From Straminergon stramineum (taxonomy: Eukaryota; Streptophyta; Bryopsida; Hypnales; Calliergonaceae), in contig OY987267.1 of the NCBI GenBank assembly GCA_963920665.1, positions 17,732,001-17,796,000 of the forward strand: a stretch of DNA of 64,000 nucleotides, read 5' to 3'. The notes beneath the pieces were generated by a model. That model saw nothing but the letters and a program-made list of their open reading frames with translations, was not told the DNA's origin and ran no database searches. Both the position numbers and the translations under genes were made by a program. The first letter of the stretch is position 1. Each line of letters starts with the position of its first letter. Shown one piece after another: positions 11,591 to 24,912 of this stretch.

Positions 11591-14500
11591 TAAGTTGGAG
11601 AGTTTCTATGGTGACTTCTTTGAACTACTTATGTGAAGCAAGCCAAAGAACAGAAGAATTGAAGATGGAGGTGGCTCTAAAGACGCATGAGGATATTAGG
11701 AAGATAGACTTGAAGATGTTCAAACTCACACGAGCCACCCAAGTGCATAGGGTGGTAGTTTTTGTTGATGCCATATGAGCTATGGCATCTTCTTTGTGAG
11801 ATTGAACAATGTAGTATTTCTAAGTATCACTTCTAGTGATTCTTAACTATTTCATACATGTAATTTTTATATTCTATGAAATATGAATCATTGTATTGAT
11901 CATTTTCTATTTTCTATTATAATAGTTGAATTTTACTTTCATCCCTGGCAATCTACCCATACCTTTTTGTAATGTATGCTCTAAGTTACTTCTACATATG
12001 ATTGGCTTTAAATTTTATTTTTTTAAGATATGTATTGGGATTGACATGTTTTGTATAAGTAATATAGAATAAAAGTTTTAATATTTTTTGTGAAATTTTT
12101 TAATTAGTGTGATTCTTTGAAGTTACAGTAAAAAATTCTCAATTTCTCATATCAAATGTATTGTATAGTTAAAACTTTTGAGAAATTCAATATATTGGTG
12201 TCTTTTATATATTAGAACATAATGTTGTAGCCAAAAAAATTTAGGTTAGACCTTGCATTCTTTTAAGTTAAAATTTGTACACTACAAAGGTTTGTGGCAT
12301 AAATTTTTCTAATTTTCAATTGAATTGGAAATTTTGGGAAAGAAATTTCAATAAAAATGTTGTATTCTTTGACCCTTCAAAGCATTGTAAGCCCAAATGG
12401 CAGTTTTGCAATCAAACCTCAATTTCTAGAAAGATCTTGATTTTAAATGTTTTCCAACTTTAACCAAAAAATGAATAGTAGTTATCCAAAAGTTTCATAC
12501 AATTAGTCAAAAATTGCCATTACTAATTCAGAAATTTGAATATTACAATGAATATTGGACAAAATTGAGGTACAAGTAACATATTTATATAAAACAATTT
12601 TCCTAATTACCAAGAAAAAATTCACACATTTTTAAAATTTAACTTTAGTAGTGAAAAAAACTTTTCATACAAGTAAATTTTTTTCAAGATTCTTTAGTAA
12701 GTAATATGATGATTCATTTTCAAACTTTTGCCATTAGTTCCTTTGGTGTCTATCCTTTGGAGTTTACTTTGGATGTCATTGGTTGCTAAAGACAACATTT
12801 TGATGCATGGTAGAATGTCTACCTATTGTCGAATTTTAACCATCCCCTCTAGCTAACATCCAACCATCATCTTGGATGCAATTGGTCCACTAAGGGTCAC
12901 CATTGGTAAATACTTGAGGGTAGGCTTAAAGATAGGTCCTTTAGGAGACAATTGGCCATCTACCATTTGTCATTTGCCTTAAATGACATTGGTCCCCTTC
13001 TTGTTTGCCAAAAGTTGCCATTGGTAGGTGGACAATTTGGCTTCCAATGTGAACTTTGGCTTCCGACCATGCAACTTTATGTTCATTTTTGGATGAAAAT
13101 CATCCATCATTAGAGCTAGTATGTTAACTAGGACTCTTGTGTTTGTACAACTATTCTTTTTATTTTCTAACTAGAACTTGTTGTTCCTAGAATAGTAGAT
13201 CATGGAATTCTACCACTAGATCTTATAGAAAATTAAAAAGGGAGGAGAGGTTGTCAAAGGAATGGAGATTCTTTGGAAAAATGGAAAGGCATGTTGTATA
13301 GAGCATCAAAAAATATAATACAAGCACAATTGGGAATCCAATTAAAGAAACCAAAATCAATGTTGAAGGCCATCATTGGCACTCTAGGTCCATCCCTACT
13401 TCACTCAATGCATTGGATATGACAATGAAGTCTAGGAAGACAGAGGGCGGTGATTTAAAGCAGGACTTCAATAACGCCCAAAATCAGTTCAGGAGCATCA
13501 ATAATAAAGTGAGAAACATTGAAAATGAGGTGAGCTTTTGTATACCTATTCAATGTATTTTGGGGATTGCTTCTAGTAATACAAATTTGAAATTTTAATT
13601 ATAAACCAATAAAAAGTTAGAAGTTTATTTTGGGGTAAATTCCAAAGTGCATTAAAGATGACCTAATACATTTAAGTAAGAGTTGCAACTAAGTTACCAA
13701 TACTCTTAGGTGTGATTACATTACACATCTCCCCCAAATCACTCTAATTTATGGTCAAATACATTCAAATGCTAAATGTTGGAAAGACTCCAAGAAAGTT
13801 TTTTGCCCTTTGGAAACTCAACCAAGCTTTGTACAAATTGAAGAATGGATGATTTTCATCTGATTTTTTGTGTGCAACTTTATTGATGCTATTACCACGT
13901 CATTAAATGAAGTTCAAGACATTTTGGTTGTTTTTTTTAATTTTATATGGAGTAGTTTATCAAAAAAGTGGTTCACTATCCAATGCATTTCACTATTTTG
14001 AAGTTTTTTCCTTTAAAACTTGATTTTGACATTCGTAATAGTTTCTTTTTCATTTAAAAAAACCAAACAAAATGAAGCTTCTGAGGTGCAAATTCTTCTT
14101 CTTTTTGAAATTTAGAAAAATTTCTTTCAAGAAGCATTTTAGCAAAGTTCAAGTTGAGGGTCTATAATCATGTTTCTATATATGGATTGATATGGAAATT
14201 TTCTTTACACCAGAATATTTTTAACGATAATGTACTTCTATTTTGAAAATTTTAGGTTTTTCGAATATAATTTGTATTCGACATTAATTTTCTTCGTTTT
14301 TTTCTTCAAAAAATCAAGGTAATTGGAAATTTTCACAAAAACATGTAAAATTTTGATGAAAAATAGGAGACATGTGATTTCATCTCAAAAAATTAAAACC
14401 AAATTATTTCACTCATAAATAGAGAAGAAATGGAGGATACACAATGAGGGACTTTCAAGTTCAACTACATGGTTATAGGCTCCATCCTTTAGGGTTAAAG

Positions 14501-14612
14501 TAACATTATTTTTATTTTTTACCCTAAGAATGCACCTATTGGTTCAATAATCAAAGTAGTTTGGTGACTACCTTGGTCATAAAGGTCCGCATTCTTCAAG
14601 GGTTAACCGGCT
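11591..14612. other. AT-rich spacer with repeat fragments, no gene supported
   Basis: No reading frame here has recognisable domains. A stretch around 12540-12700 (words TTTTCATACAAGTAA, TTTTTTTCAAGATTC) belongs to the AT-rich repeat family clustered at 42.8-44.5 kb. Near 13413-13530 a short hydrophilic frame ending at a GAG/GTGAGC donor-like site could be a stray exon or a transposon gag remnant, but nothing flanks it. Confidence 0.4.
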
Positions 14613-14616
14613 TTAA

Positions 14617-15829
14617 CCTCTAAATTGTAATTTTTGGCAACATGGTAATTTGAGGTGGCTCACTACTAATGGAATTTTTCTTTTTTATCCTTTCAAATTT
14701 TCACACAACATGGAGACGAGGTTTTTCATAAAGGCCCAACAATTTTTATAACTTTTAACTACATGGTTAAAAATTTAGTATATGATATATAGTATTTTTC
14801 CTTAACTTGGTAGTCTAAGAAGATAAAATATCACTTTTTCTAGAAACAAAAATTTGAAATTGGTTTTTTAGATTTATGTATCTAGGGAAAGTTTTGAATC
14901 ATTCCATTTTGATTAATGATATGAAAGTCATGAGGAGTTTCAATTTGCAAGTAGCTATAGATTCTCTACTCTAAAATAAACTTTGAAGTCCTTTATTTAA
15001 CTCAATTTTCAATATTTTTGAAAAAAAATATAATCAGAGGATGTAGATTTTTTCTTACAAGATTACCACCATTGAGATTGGCATTTTTCAATTCCATAAC
15101 AAAATTCTTAACAATTTAGTATTTTGAATCATTCTCTACTTTTTTCTACTTTCTATTCTTTTCTTATATGTTGTACAATTCCAAATGATCTGAAATTTTT
15201 CAAGCATGTGGCCAACTTGATGTGAAGAATGAATCCAAAGAAGCACCACCATTTTGGACCTTTTTTTCATATAAATATGACTTCATGAAATGTATAGTAA
15301 ACTTACCAATCACCGCACAAACAAAATTCAAATCCTTCTCTACATAAATATAGGGACTTGCATGTTTTGCAATCTGGCATGATTATTGAATGTCATGTAA
15401 AGATTCTCCTTCAAAAATAGAATGCAAAAATATTTCTTCCTACAAATTTTATTGCAATCTAAAGGCAATGAAGCTAAATCTAGTTAAAAATTCCTTGCAA
15501 CCCCTCACCACACAATGTGCAGTGATACAAAATTTTGGGCAATTGTTGTTGTGTAGTTTTTGGATGTCTATGGTAAATGGCAAGTTTACTCTAGTTGCCC
15601 AATTTTTCATAAAGCTAGAAAAAGGATTTTTGTCCATTCAAACGCTAATATCTTGGAATTTGCATGGTGGAAATTTTTGAAATTTTTTCCACATCTTCTC
15701 AAATTAGCTTACTACAAGAGCCTATGGCTACATGGGTCTAAAAATGTTTTATTCTAAAATTTGGTACTTATACTAGAAATGGTAGTTTTGGAGTGTTTTG
15801 GTAAAAACATAGTTAGAAAATTTTAGGGG
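14617..15829 (+). mobile_element. Family A element, copy 2
   Basis: TTAA flanks both ends exactly (14613-14616 and 15830-15833). The left end is worn (CCTCTAAA) and the right end is good (TTTTAGGGG). The interior aligns with copies 1 and 3. It is longer than they are (1.2 kb) because of extra sequence near 15280-15540. It probably moved by an enzyme encoded elsewhere. Confidence 0.7.
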
Positions 15830-15833
15830 TTAA

Positions 15834-16618
15834 TCCTTAAAGGACAAACTAGTGACCGTGGAAATCAACCCTTTTGGAACCATGTGACATCATCTACTTT
15901 AAAAAAAATAAAAAACACTCATTGAAGGTCAAAACTCTATAGAAGAACTCCCCTTTCCGCACAAAATTCCAAAGATGAATAGTTGCAATTTTATCCTCCA
16001 TAGAGAGATTCTTTGTCATCCATCAAACACTAAATGTCCATGTCAACATTTATGGATTAAAGGATGTTGTGAGCTTTTTCTCTCCTTTAAATAACCATGC
16101 CTAAGTGTGGAGGATGGAAGGAAACATTTTTCCATACAATTTGTTTTTTGGAAGTTGCTTGAGTACATTTTCATTCAATAGTTTTGTAAATCCCCTCATT
16201 ATAATATTATTGACTTTTCAAAAGATGTTTAATCCACAAATCACCCTTGCAGTTTAAGACTCTAGAAAACCCAGATGTAATCTAAAAACCCCAAATCATC
16301 CGTATCTGCTCCAAATTTACATAAGTGAAAGAAATTTATTAGGGGAAGCAAGAGCCGCTTCAGAATATGATATTTCCATCCAATTCCGGCATCAACATCC
16401 AAGTTCAAAGCCCGAATAAAAAATGATCATACAAGAGAAACGGCACCTGGAAATGAGCAGAAATATTAACAATGCTTGCAAACATACGCCTAATATCTGT
16501 GAAAGCTTTTTAGGGTCATTTGGAACCTGAAAAACCACCAACATCTATACAAATACTAGAAACACATGAAATTTTGCTTGAGGGCGACAATCGTAGGTAC
16601 GCCTACGAAGCAAAGCAC
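15834..16618. other. Spacer with a fragment of another repeat, and SERINC 3' flank
   Basis: Directly after the TTAA of family A copy 2 comes CCTTAAAGGAC, like the start of a further element. The block near 15976-16025 (GAATAGTTGCAATTTT, then a CATAGAGAGATTCTTTGTCAT-like word) matches 33278-33325. The last 300 bases should hold the 3' UTR of the minus-strand SERINC gene. Confidence 0.4.
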
Positions 16619-19600
16619 TTAGGAGAAGTCCCTGTCCGGGAATAACTGAGGAGCCACCAAAGACCAGATGTAGAGTCCAGCAGTGATCCACTGAGTGATG
16701 ATGCGAACCCAAACAGACGGCCAGCCAACATCGATGATGTCCTTCTCGGCCATGTTTGCATTACCCCAGCCGGTAAGGAGCATGGCAGAATACATGCTAG
16801 CCAGAGCAAAGATTAAGTGGAAGAAGCTATAGACGTAGGTAACTGGACGTGGCTCCTTGCTGTGTCGTCCTCCGCGGCGGATTGGCTTATCATCATCGTC
16901 GGAATCGCTGACGTTCGCTACTTCGACATCATCTTTGGACAGAAGTGCCTTTTGGGAAGATCCTGTAATCAAAAACCCATTAGTTATCTGCTAAACGTCC
17001 GATTCAGGCAGCGTCCATACCCACTAAGTAGGACTAATCAATTAAATGGGGTGTTGAGGCACACGAATGGCAGGTAACTATCTGTTTTGTGCTAACTGAT
17101 TTACATTCATTTCCACCAGTTCATTCGAGAATTTGGGTTAACTAGTGGAAATGAATGTAAATTAGTTAGCAGGAGTTCAAACCGATTGCTAACAAAACAA
17201 CTTGGGCAGTGAGGACCATCAGTAACTAATTCTAAATAGATAAGGTTGCTACTTGCTTGATGCAGGTGGGAGCTAAGTCAACTGTATGAGTGGGGCATCC
17301 CCTGTGGTAAAACTTCTTAATGCTGCTATTAATCGAAGAGACGTATAATTCAGTCTATCCATGACATATGAATAGTATGGGTACACTAAATCTTATTATC
17401 AGACAAATTCAGCTTCTTTCTAGTTCTTTCAGAATGGTGTGAAAATACTATTACAGTAAGTTTCTAGGCACAGTGATCACCAAATTTGAAGAAAAAGTCA
17501 AAAGGCTTGGTCCAAGGAATAAGAATCAAATAAATTGATAAGGCCCAAAAGAAAACACAACTCTGACAATGACAGTGAAGGGAGAAAACAAAATACCATC
17601 TCTTGGAGAGGAAGGAGGGGAGAGAAAAGTCGTGGACGAGCCAGCTCGCACAGCCGAGTAGACCACAGAAAGGAGTGTTGTCAGCATGCCCAGACCAAGG
17701 GTGCCCTTCGACACAGCGTTCACGTGTCTATGAAGGCCATTGCATTCATAATCCCGAGGCTCACTTGACAATGCACTGTAAGACAGGTAGGTACAATATG
17801 CTGCAATCACGCCTGCTGGCAGAAGGCTACCATTCACCTGTTGGACACAATCACAACAGTTGTTGAATTGAAAAACTCACTAAACCTGCATATAAATCGA
17901 CTGAAATTTTGCAGGAACAAATAATGCGTTGAAAACCAACATCTACTTTATAAGAAACTAGATAACTTAAACAAACCATCCTAACAGAAGATTAGAGTTG
18001 AACATCACACCTGAGGATGCAGAGAAACGATAGCAAATGATACGCCAAGAATAAGCGTGAAGGCGATGACGAAAGTATTCAGCTCACATTCCTCTCCTGA
18101 CGGTGTAAACCAATGGAACAAGAACCCAGAAAATACCCAGCTCGCCAAATAACAACCGACCGATACACATAGCAATGCAATATACCTGCTCATTTCGCAG
18201 AAAATATATCACTAGTCAGGAACCGAATACACAACTAAGCAAAGACAAAATTAAAAAATTTACTTCCTGAACAGCACCGGATTGATAAACTGTAACTTTC
18301 CAAATTAATTTTTGCACAAAAATATTCTAGAACTTAAACAAATTCAGTAGCACATGCTTCAAATCAACATAAATTGCTCACCAGAACTGTTCATCTTTAG
18401 CAACCCAAGCGGCATTCCAGTTGTGAGTGAAATCCAGTAGGATGACGACCTGGATTAATAGAAACAGACCTGATCCAAAACGCGAAACACTACCTGCAAG
18501 GGTTTCAATAACGTTAGATTCAGCATCAGATCCTTGCACAATTGCAAGTGGCAGTAAGAACTGGAGAGGGAAAACCCACTCCCAAGAACTAGCACAACAC
18601 ATTCAAGAAACCTAAGATATTGACAGCTACCGGAGTTACAACAGATGAAAACAGTGAATAACTTCACCTCATGGTTTCCCAAGTGAGAAATTTTGACTGG
18701 TAGTTGTATATCATGCATTTAATTATATACATTCACATTACAAAATACAAATTCTATCATCACCTTACAAGCTAAACTTAAGATATCCATTCGAAACCAG
18801 CAGCAGAACCTAAACATAAAAGTTACTGAAAACATGAAAAGAATCTAAATAAAAGGCTCTAACAATGACTCACATTTCATTTCCAAATTAAATTGCAGGG
18901 AACTTTTTTACGAACTAGGGTAAACTTCTTATTCTTCTATGAAAGTAAACCAATTCTTCATGGAAAAAAACCACCCATGCATATGTAATCAGAGCGTCTC
19001 ACAAATAAACCCTAGTGATACATTTGAACGTACCATAAGCATTGACGAGGCCGTTGGGAAGGAAGAACATTAATATAATCGTGATGCACCATAATATAAG
19101 CTTCACCATCCAGCCTCCATGATGCCAAGAATCTCGCTGTTCACGCTGGTCCTTCACACCAATCATGAGAACTGCAAACGCAACGAAGAATAGGAAGTTG
19201 CCCAAGCTCACGCGCAAAACAGCCTGGGTGGCAAACCACTCCGGACTAGGTGTCTCTGCAAAGGTGTTGATCCCTGGAAAAATTCGAATTTGGAAGAATA
19301 AGCAACATAAATCGATACCGATGTCAACATTTTACATAAAAACATGATTCAGTTAACCTATAACTAATTTATACATTAAGGACCAAGCATCCACAATAGA
19401 TGGTCACACCCAATCGAGACTTTGAAGTTGAGTTTTCTTGCCACTAAGCCCCACTGGTATGTGCTTCACTTTTCAGATCTTAAATTGTAAACATTAAGTA
19501 ATTTTTCGCTTCTGCAAGCTTCATAGGTCAGATTTCCAAATCCAAATCCAAAATGTGCATGAAAAATATATCATAGGATTCCTCACTGTAATTTTTTGAA

Positions 19601-20000
19601 GATACTCTGAATGAATAGAAGTATTCAACATTCAGAATTATAAAAACTTCATATTGTACCAAAATAAGTTGAAAAATTTCAGGACTAACAGGAAACAACT
19701 AAACACAAAAACTATTAAAAAATAGATTTCGGCTGATGGTCAAATTGTGCATGAAAGTGTAGCTCGACTATTCTGCGAAGTTTTTAGGTTAAGAAAGTCG
19801 AAGACGGGCCACTTACATGGAATCTTGGCAAGTAAAGGCCCAGCAAAGTCACGGAGAAGCCACGAAACAATCAGTGACATCGCAAACAGGCCGCAGTAAG
19901 CGATTCGCGCTGACCGCCGAGAAATTCCACCGGCTACCCCCTGACAAGCCGCGCATGCGCATGATGCGCAGCATGACGCCAAGCATCCCGCTGCCCACAT
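16619..20000 (-). CDS. SERINC: SERINC (serine incorporator, TMS/TDE1 family) membrane protein
   Basis: SERINC proteins are polytopic membrane proteins linked to serine incorporation into lipids and to phospholipid movement between leaflets. Exons in transcript order: 20000-19817, 19273-19034, 18493-18382, 18185-18011, 17837-17597, 16962-16619. All are GT-AG with closing phases, giving 431 residues, normal for plants. The start MWAAGCLASCC, the Cys-rich first helix, ISRRSARIAYCGLF, IPWINTF, WFATQAVLRVSLGNFLFF, YECNGLHRH and SAVRAGSSTT, and the last-exon PVTYVYSFFHLIFALASMY are family signatures. About ten hydrophobic spans are visible. A cytosolic acidic loop (SDSDDDD) lies before the last two helices. 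An in-frame Met further upstream exists but lies across a probable 5'-UTR intron, so I start at the conserved MWAA. Confidence 0.95.
17091..17170 (-). repeat. Near-perfect hairpin in the last SERINC intron
   Basis: Arms 17091-17121 and 17140-17170 are inverted copies matching at 29 of 31 positions, separated by an 18-nt loop. On the transcribed (minus) strand it would fold into a long stem. It could be a very short MITE or a small-RNA precursor. The arms are unlike the flanking intron. Confidence 0.85.
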
Positions 20001-20024
20001 CCTACTCAGTCTTAACCAACGTCC

Positions 20025-20552
20025 CTGACACAGAAAAACAATCCCACGTAAGGAGAAAACCCTAATTTCGAAATTCACACTGCTACTTCTAATTTATAGA
20101 GATAAAGTGGGAGAATCCTCCCACATACACAACGCTCGTCATCATTTGCTGACCATGAAGAGATCTAATTATCCCATTCAATTTAAATCCCCGAAAAATC
20201 AATTAAATCTCAAGGAAAATTAGTCACTGAGTATTGAACTGATTAAGAAGTTTGGTGAGTGAACCTCAAAAAGCGTCAAAACGCTACAAGTCGTCACAAG
20301 TTTGATTTAAGGAAAACCTACAGATAGACTACCCTAACATCACTATTCTTCACCCCATCAGCCAGTTACCAAGATACCAGCCCTCTCAACCCAAAACGAC
20401 TTCTTCAAGCGTGTCAACTCTAAGAGAAAATCCATGAATTCAAATGATTCAGCTGCTAATTCACTTGATTTCCCACAACCTAACCTGCTAAAAATAATCG
20501 TAACCCTTGCGACAATTTCCTTTGAGCACGAGGCAGCAATTTCGCACCTTAC
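20025..20552 (-). other. Predicted 5'-UTR intron of SERINC
   Basis: On the minus strand the donor reads TTAA/GTAAGTAAGG or the register GTAAGGTGCG four bases later. The acceptor is TGTGTCAG just 24 bases before the start codon. The leader exon would lie at 20553 to about 20870, a GC-rich block with a GAAC microsatellite. The length is about 528 bp. The start of this intron resembles that of TPRA1. Confidence 0.55.
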
Positions 20553-20870
20553 TTACTTAAGAACACCAAGGGTTTCGCGATGCAGGGCCAAGTAACGATG
20601 ACAATAATAAGTTACGCCGATCAGAAGATCGCGCTGGCGTCAATTGGAAGGGCGACAATCCCGCCGCGTGCGCGCAAAACCAAACCTGTGGACAGAATGA
20701 TAAAACTGGAGAACCCAAGATGGGAGTTTGGAGGAGAAAGAGACTCCGACAGAGAGGAACGAACGAACGAACGAAGAGAGACGGAAAGTCCCGCGTGAGC
20801 GACGAACGAACGTAGAATGAAAGCCCCGTCCAAGAGCGACGAACCACCCCGAAAACGTGTGAGAGAATCT
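20553..20870 (-). promoter_or_regulatory. Presumed promoter and leader exon of SERINC
   Basis: A GC-rich island stands in AT-rich surroundings, directly upstream of the gene. A GAAC tetranucleotide run lies at 20758-20775. A long minus-strand open frame crosses it but has no domains and spans the presumed splice donor, so I do not call it coding. Confidence 0.4.
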
Positions 20871-23800
20871 TCACTCCAAAGCGGTAAAAAGAATCTTTAG
20901 ATGAATATGGAATTAGGACTTGAGAGGATCGGTATTGGAAGTGCACTTTAAAAAAATCACATTGGATTGACACAAAAGTATTTTCAATTGGACATGAGAT
21001 GACTAAAATACTCCCAAACACCTTCATTGCAAGGGTAAATGAAAATAATAGATACTTCAAAAATCAATTGAAATTAGTTGTTCACTTCACAATTTTGTAT
21101 GATTTGTTGGGTCGAATTTTTTGTTAAGCAATTGTTGAGTTTTTTAGTCTTACATTAGAAGTATTTGGGTACATTTTAGTTATAACCTCCAACCACCACC
21201 TCTACCTATTCAAGACTTTTCAACTAGTAGTTGTGATTCAGCATACCTATATTTATCCCTAGGTATTGTTTTCAATGCTCAACATTGATCCATGGTCATT
21301 TGTATTTGATATTACCCATTTGAAAGCCCAAATATAGACCAATAGTTGTTGTTTTGCTAAATAAGGTGACATTGCATCAAATTCGATGTCTAAGAAACCT
21401 ATTGTATATTACTTAGAATATTTCTAGAATACATCTAAGATATATTCAGATGATTTAGAATATTTTTTAGATTATTTTACAATATCAAAAATGTTTATAA
21501 GAATGTTGCCCAATATAATTATAAAACACATGTCCAACATGACTTCTAAAACAAAAATAACAAACAATGCAACTTTGGTCTTCACCAATATGCCCTTCCA
21601 TTAATATATACAATAAAATCTTCACCTAAAGCACCTCCAAGTACCAAAATAAATATATCTACTTAAAATATGTACTCACCCAATTGTAACTAGGCCATCA
21701 AATAATATTTGCATCAAGTAGTTTACTTAGTTTTACACAAAACATATGGACACAATTCAATTTTCATTAAACCTTTCATACATTTGATAAGGAAACTATA
21801 TAGTGGTAATGTAGAAAAATAGCATTAAAAGGCAATCGGGATTTTTTAGGATGAAGGCAATCTTCATTTTTCTAAAGGCGAGGCTTCATCCCTTATCGAC
21901 AAGATCACTGTGAACTCAAAAAAGCTACCCACAAATTACCCTTCTATTCTCTCTACTTGTCCAAGAAATTCAAAAGTCACTACTTGAAAAATCTATGACC
22001 AAAATAACAAAATTAGAATTGAAAAGTGTTGTTTAGTTATGTTGTTTTGTCATATTGTACTAGTCAAAATTACACTCAAATTTGTTGATTTGGATAATGA
22101 ATTTTATTATATTTATTTTAAATGCCATATTAGCAATGCAACCAACTACCACATCGGTAGTGCTAACTGCCATAGCAATAATATAGTCAATTGCTATGAC
22201 AACAAACGTTGGTACTAAGGGTTTGAACCTAAGACCTTGCCTTTGCGAACTACATCTTTCAACCAATGCATTATTGTTGAATTCGCATGTGCATGTATAA
22301 ATATAAAATTGTTACATATAAAATTTATTGAATTTATGTTAATTTGGTCAATAAAAATTTTTAAGTGCCTAAAACAACAAAAATTCTATAGGTGTCTTTA
22401 CAAAATTCTATTAAATTGATCAAGTTGTGACTACTAGTGCCCATAACAACAAAAAACTATTGATTTTCTATTATTTTGGTCATGACTTTCTAATTGTGAG
22501 AATGGCCAAATGCTTCTACAATCTCTCTAAACAAATTCTTCTACCTATGTGGTTGCAATGGCTTTAAACATGAACATTAGTAGTATAGACCTGTCATTGA
22601 GTAAAAGAAGCGTTACATTAGTTTAAATTTTCTAATTTCTATTTTTTAGATTTCAAAAGAACCATAATCAAATTAAAAGACCACGAGGTGGCCTTCTAAG
22701 TGTCTAAATAACAAGTTCATTTTACACTCTTCAATGAGACAAGAACATTCACTTTGTGTTTAATTTAGCAAAAATCCTATTTAATGTCTTGAGGACATGC
22801 ATATCATGAAAATAGCTTTCAAAGAGTCCCAAATGAAGGCTTGCAACTCGTATGTGGGCCATCTTTCACCTGTAAAAACAAATACATTATGGAAGAGCCA
22901 TGAATTTCATAACACCACGCCCTGAATCAAAGACCAAATGTGTTCTACTAATTTATACATGTTTGGTAGGTCCAATTAAAAAATACAAAGCTAAGATAGG
23001 AAGCATGGGTGCAAATCCCCTCTTTCTATAGACAAGCAATGGTAAACTATTTGTGTGTAGTTCCAAAATTAGACATAATCTCTATAATAAAAAAGAAAAA
23101 AATGATTTGATCCATCAAGTTCCAACACATGACAAGGCATGCGGCATCTTCGACCTAGTTAATACTTTGCTTCTATACATTCACAACAAACACATCATGG
23201 TAAAAAACAACATGAATGTCCCTTCCATTTTGGTCTAATAGGACATGTGGCAACAATCCTCATGGACCATATGTATTAGTGAATGCCTTTCTAAGTGGGT
23301 GCATGGATTAAACAACTTGCAACCCTTCTTTACCATATATGATAATAGAGGTGTGTGATCCAACTACTTCCAACATTGTGGGTCAAGGAAAATTTGATCC
23401 AACAACCAACATACAAATAGGAAGGGTTACTAATTTTTCCTTAGAAATCGTCACAATTTTAATTACCCAAATGTAACAATAGTGTGTTGTATTTTTTTTT
23501 TTTTTCAAAATTTGCTAAATTTGGTTGTTGTAATATTAATGACCTAGTAAGCAATCTAATTATGTAATTGATAATCCAACATGGAAGATGGATGCGTACT
23601 TCACCATCATATAACTTGAGTCAATAGACTAGAAAGCATTGAACCACTAATGTTGGGTTTTAACTTTTAAGCTTCTACATGTGGAAAGATCCCAATTTAG
23701 TCTTGATTTGTAGCTTTACTAACCTACATAAGCGGATGCCAATGGGGTGAAGAGTATTGTTTCTAAACAACATAAGAGTGTAACTCATGATTACTTGTAT

Positions 23801-23960
23801 GAAATTGAGTCTAGATTGCTTGCTATGTTTGAGATCCTTCTACTATATTTTTCAAATTCCACTAACTATATTGAGACCATGTAAATTATAATATTTGTCA
23901 CACCCTATATGGCAAAAATGATTTGGTTGCCAATGTATACACACATAAATTACATTTCCT
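20871..23960. other. AT-rich spacer, no gene seen
   Basis: No frame with recognisable protein features and no RNA gene is seen. There is a run of T near 23490-23508. The sequence looks like decayed repeats. Confidence 0.45.
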
Positions 23961-23964
23961 CTAG

Positions 23965-24908
23965 CCCCTAAAGGACCAAACAACATTTCATGGCAACATA
24001 GCGATTTGGGGGTAGCTCACTACAAATGGAATTTGGGTTTTTTTTCTTTGAGATTTTCACACAATATGTGCCTGAGGAGTAGCTTTAAAGCCCAATAATT
24101 TTCATAACTTTTGAATACAAGGTTAAAAAGTTATTGCATGATATGTAGTTTTCATTGCTCAACAAGCAGCCCAAACAACAAAAAAAACTTCTTTAAAAAT
24201 CACTTTTTTTAAAAATAAAACTTTGAAATTATTTTTCTAGAGTTATATACACGTAGAAAGCTTTGAATCATTCCATTTTGATCAATGAGATGAAAGTTAT
24301 GAAGAATTTTAGTTGTGGGTAGTTTATGGGTAGTAATGGATTCTCCACTCTAAAATAAACTTTGAAGACCTTTATTTAACTCAATTTTCAATATTTTGGA
24401 AAAAAATAGAAATAGTAGGTGCAGATTGTTTTTTATAGCATTACAACCATTGGAATTGGCATTTTTCAATTCCATTACAAAATTGTTAACAATTTAGTAT
24501 TTTGAATCATTCTCTACTTCTTTCTACTTACTAATTTTTTCCTATATGTTGTACAATTCCAAATGATCTAAAATTTTTCAAGCATGTATACAACTTGTCT
24601 TGAAGAATTAATCCAAAGAGTTACGACCATTTTGGACATTTTTCCATAAGGATCTGACCTTAAGAAGTGCAGCTGCCCGGGTTTTCACAGGGCCAAAAAA
24701 GGCTTTTGGTCAATTCAAACGCTAATATCTTGCAATCTACATGGTGGAAATTTTTGAAATTTTTTCCACATATTCCCAAACTAGTGTACTACAAGATCCT
24801 ATGGTTACATGTGTCCAAAAATGGTTTTTTTCTAAAATTTGGTACTTGTACTAGAAATGGTAGTTTTGGAGTGTTTTTGGTGAAAACATAGTCCAGTACA
24901 TTTAGGGG
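23965..24908 (+). mobile_element. Family A element, copy 3 (cleanest borders)
   Basis: The element starts CCCCTAAAGGACCA and ends TTTAGGGG. It is flanked by a perfect palindromic CTAG on each side (23961-23964 and 24909-24912). The interior lines up with copies 1 and 2. At 944 bp with no long frame, it is a non-autonomous element. It is the best copy for defining the family. Confidence 0.78.
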
Positions 24909-24912
24909 CTAG

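Noticed and set aside
20557..21060. 167-codon minus-strand open frame upstream of SERINC
   Set aside because: It crosses the presumed SERINC promoter, leader exon and splice donor, and has no family features; length is explained by the GC-rich composition.
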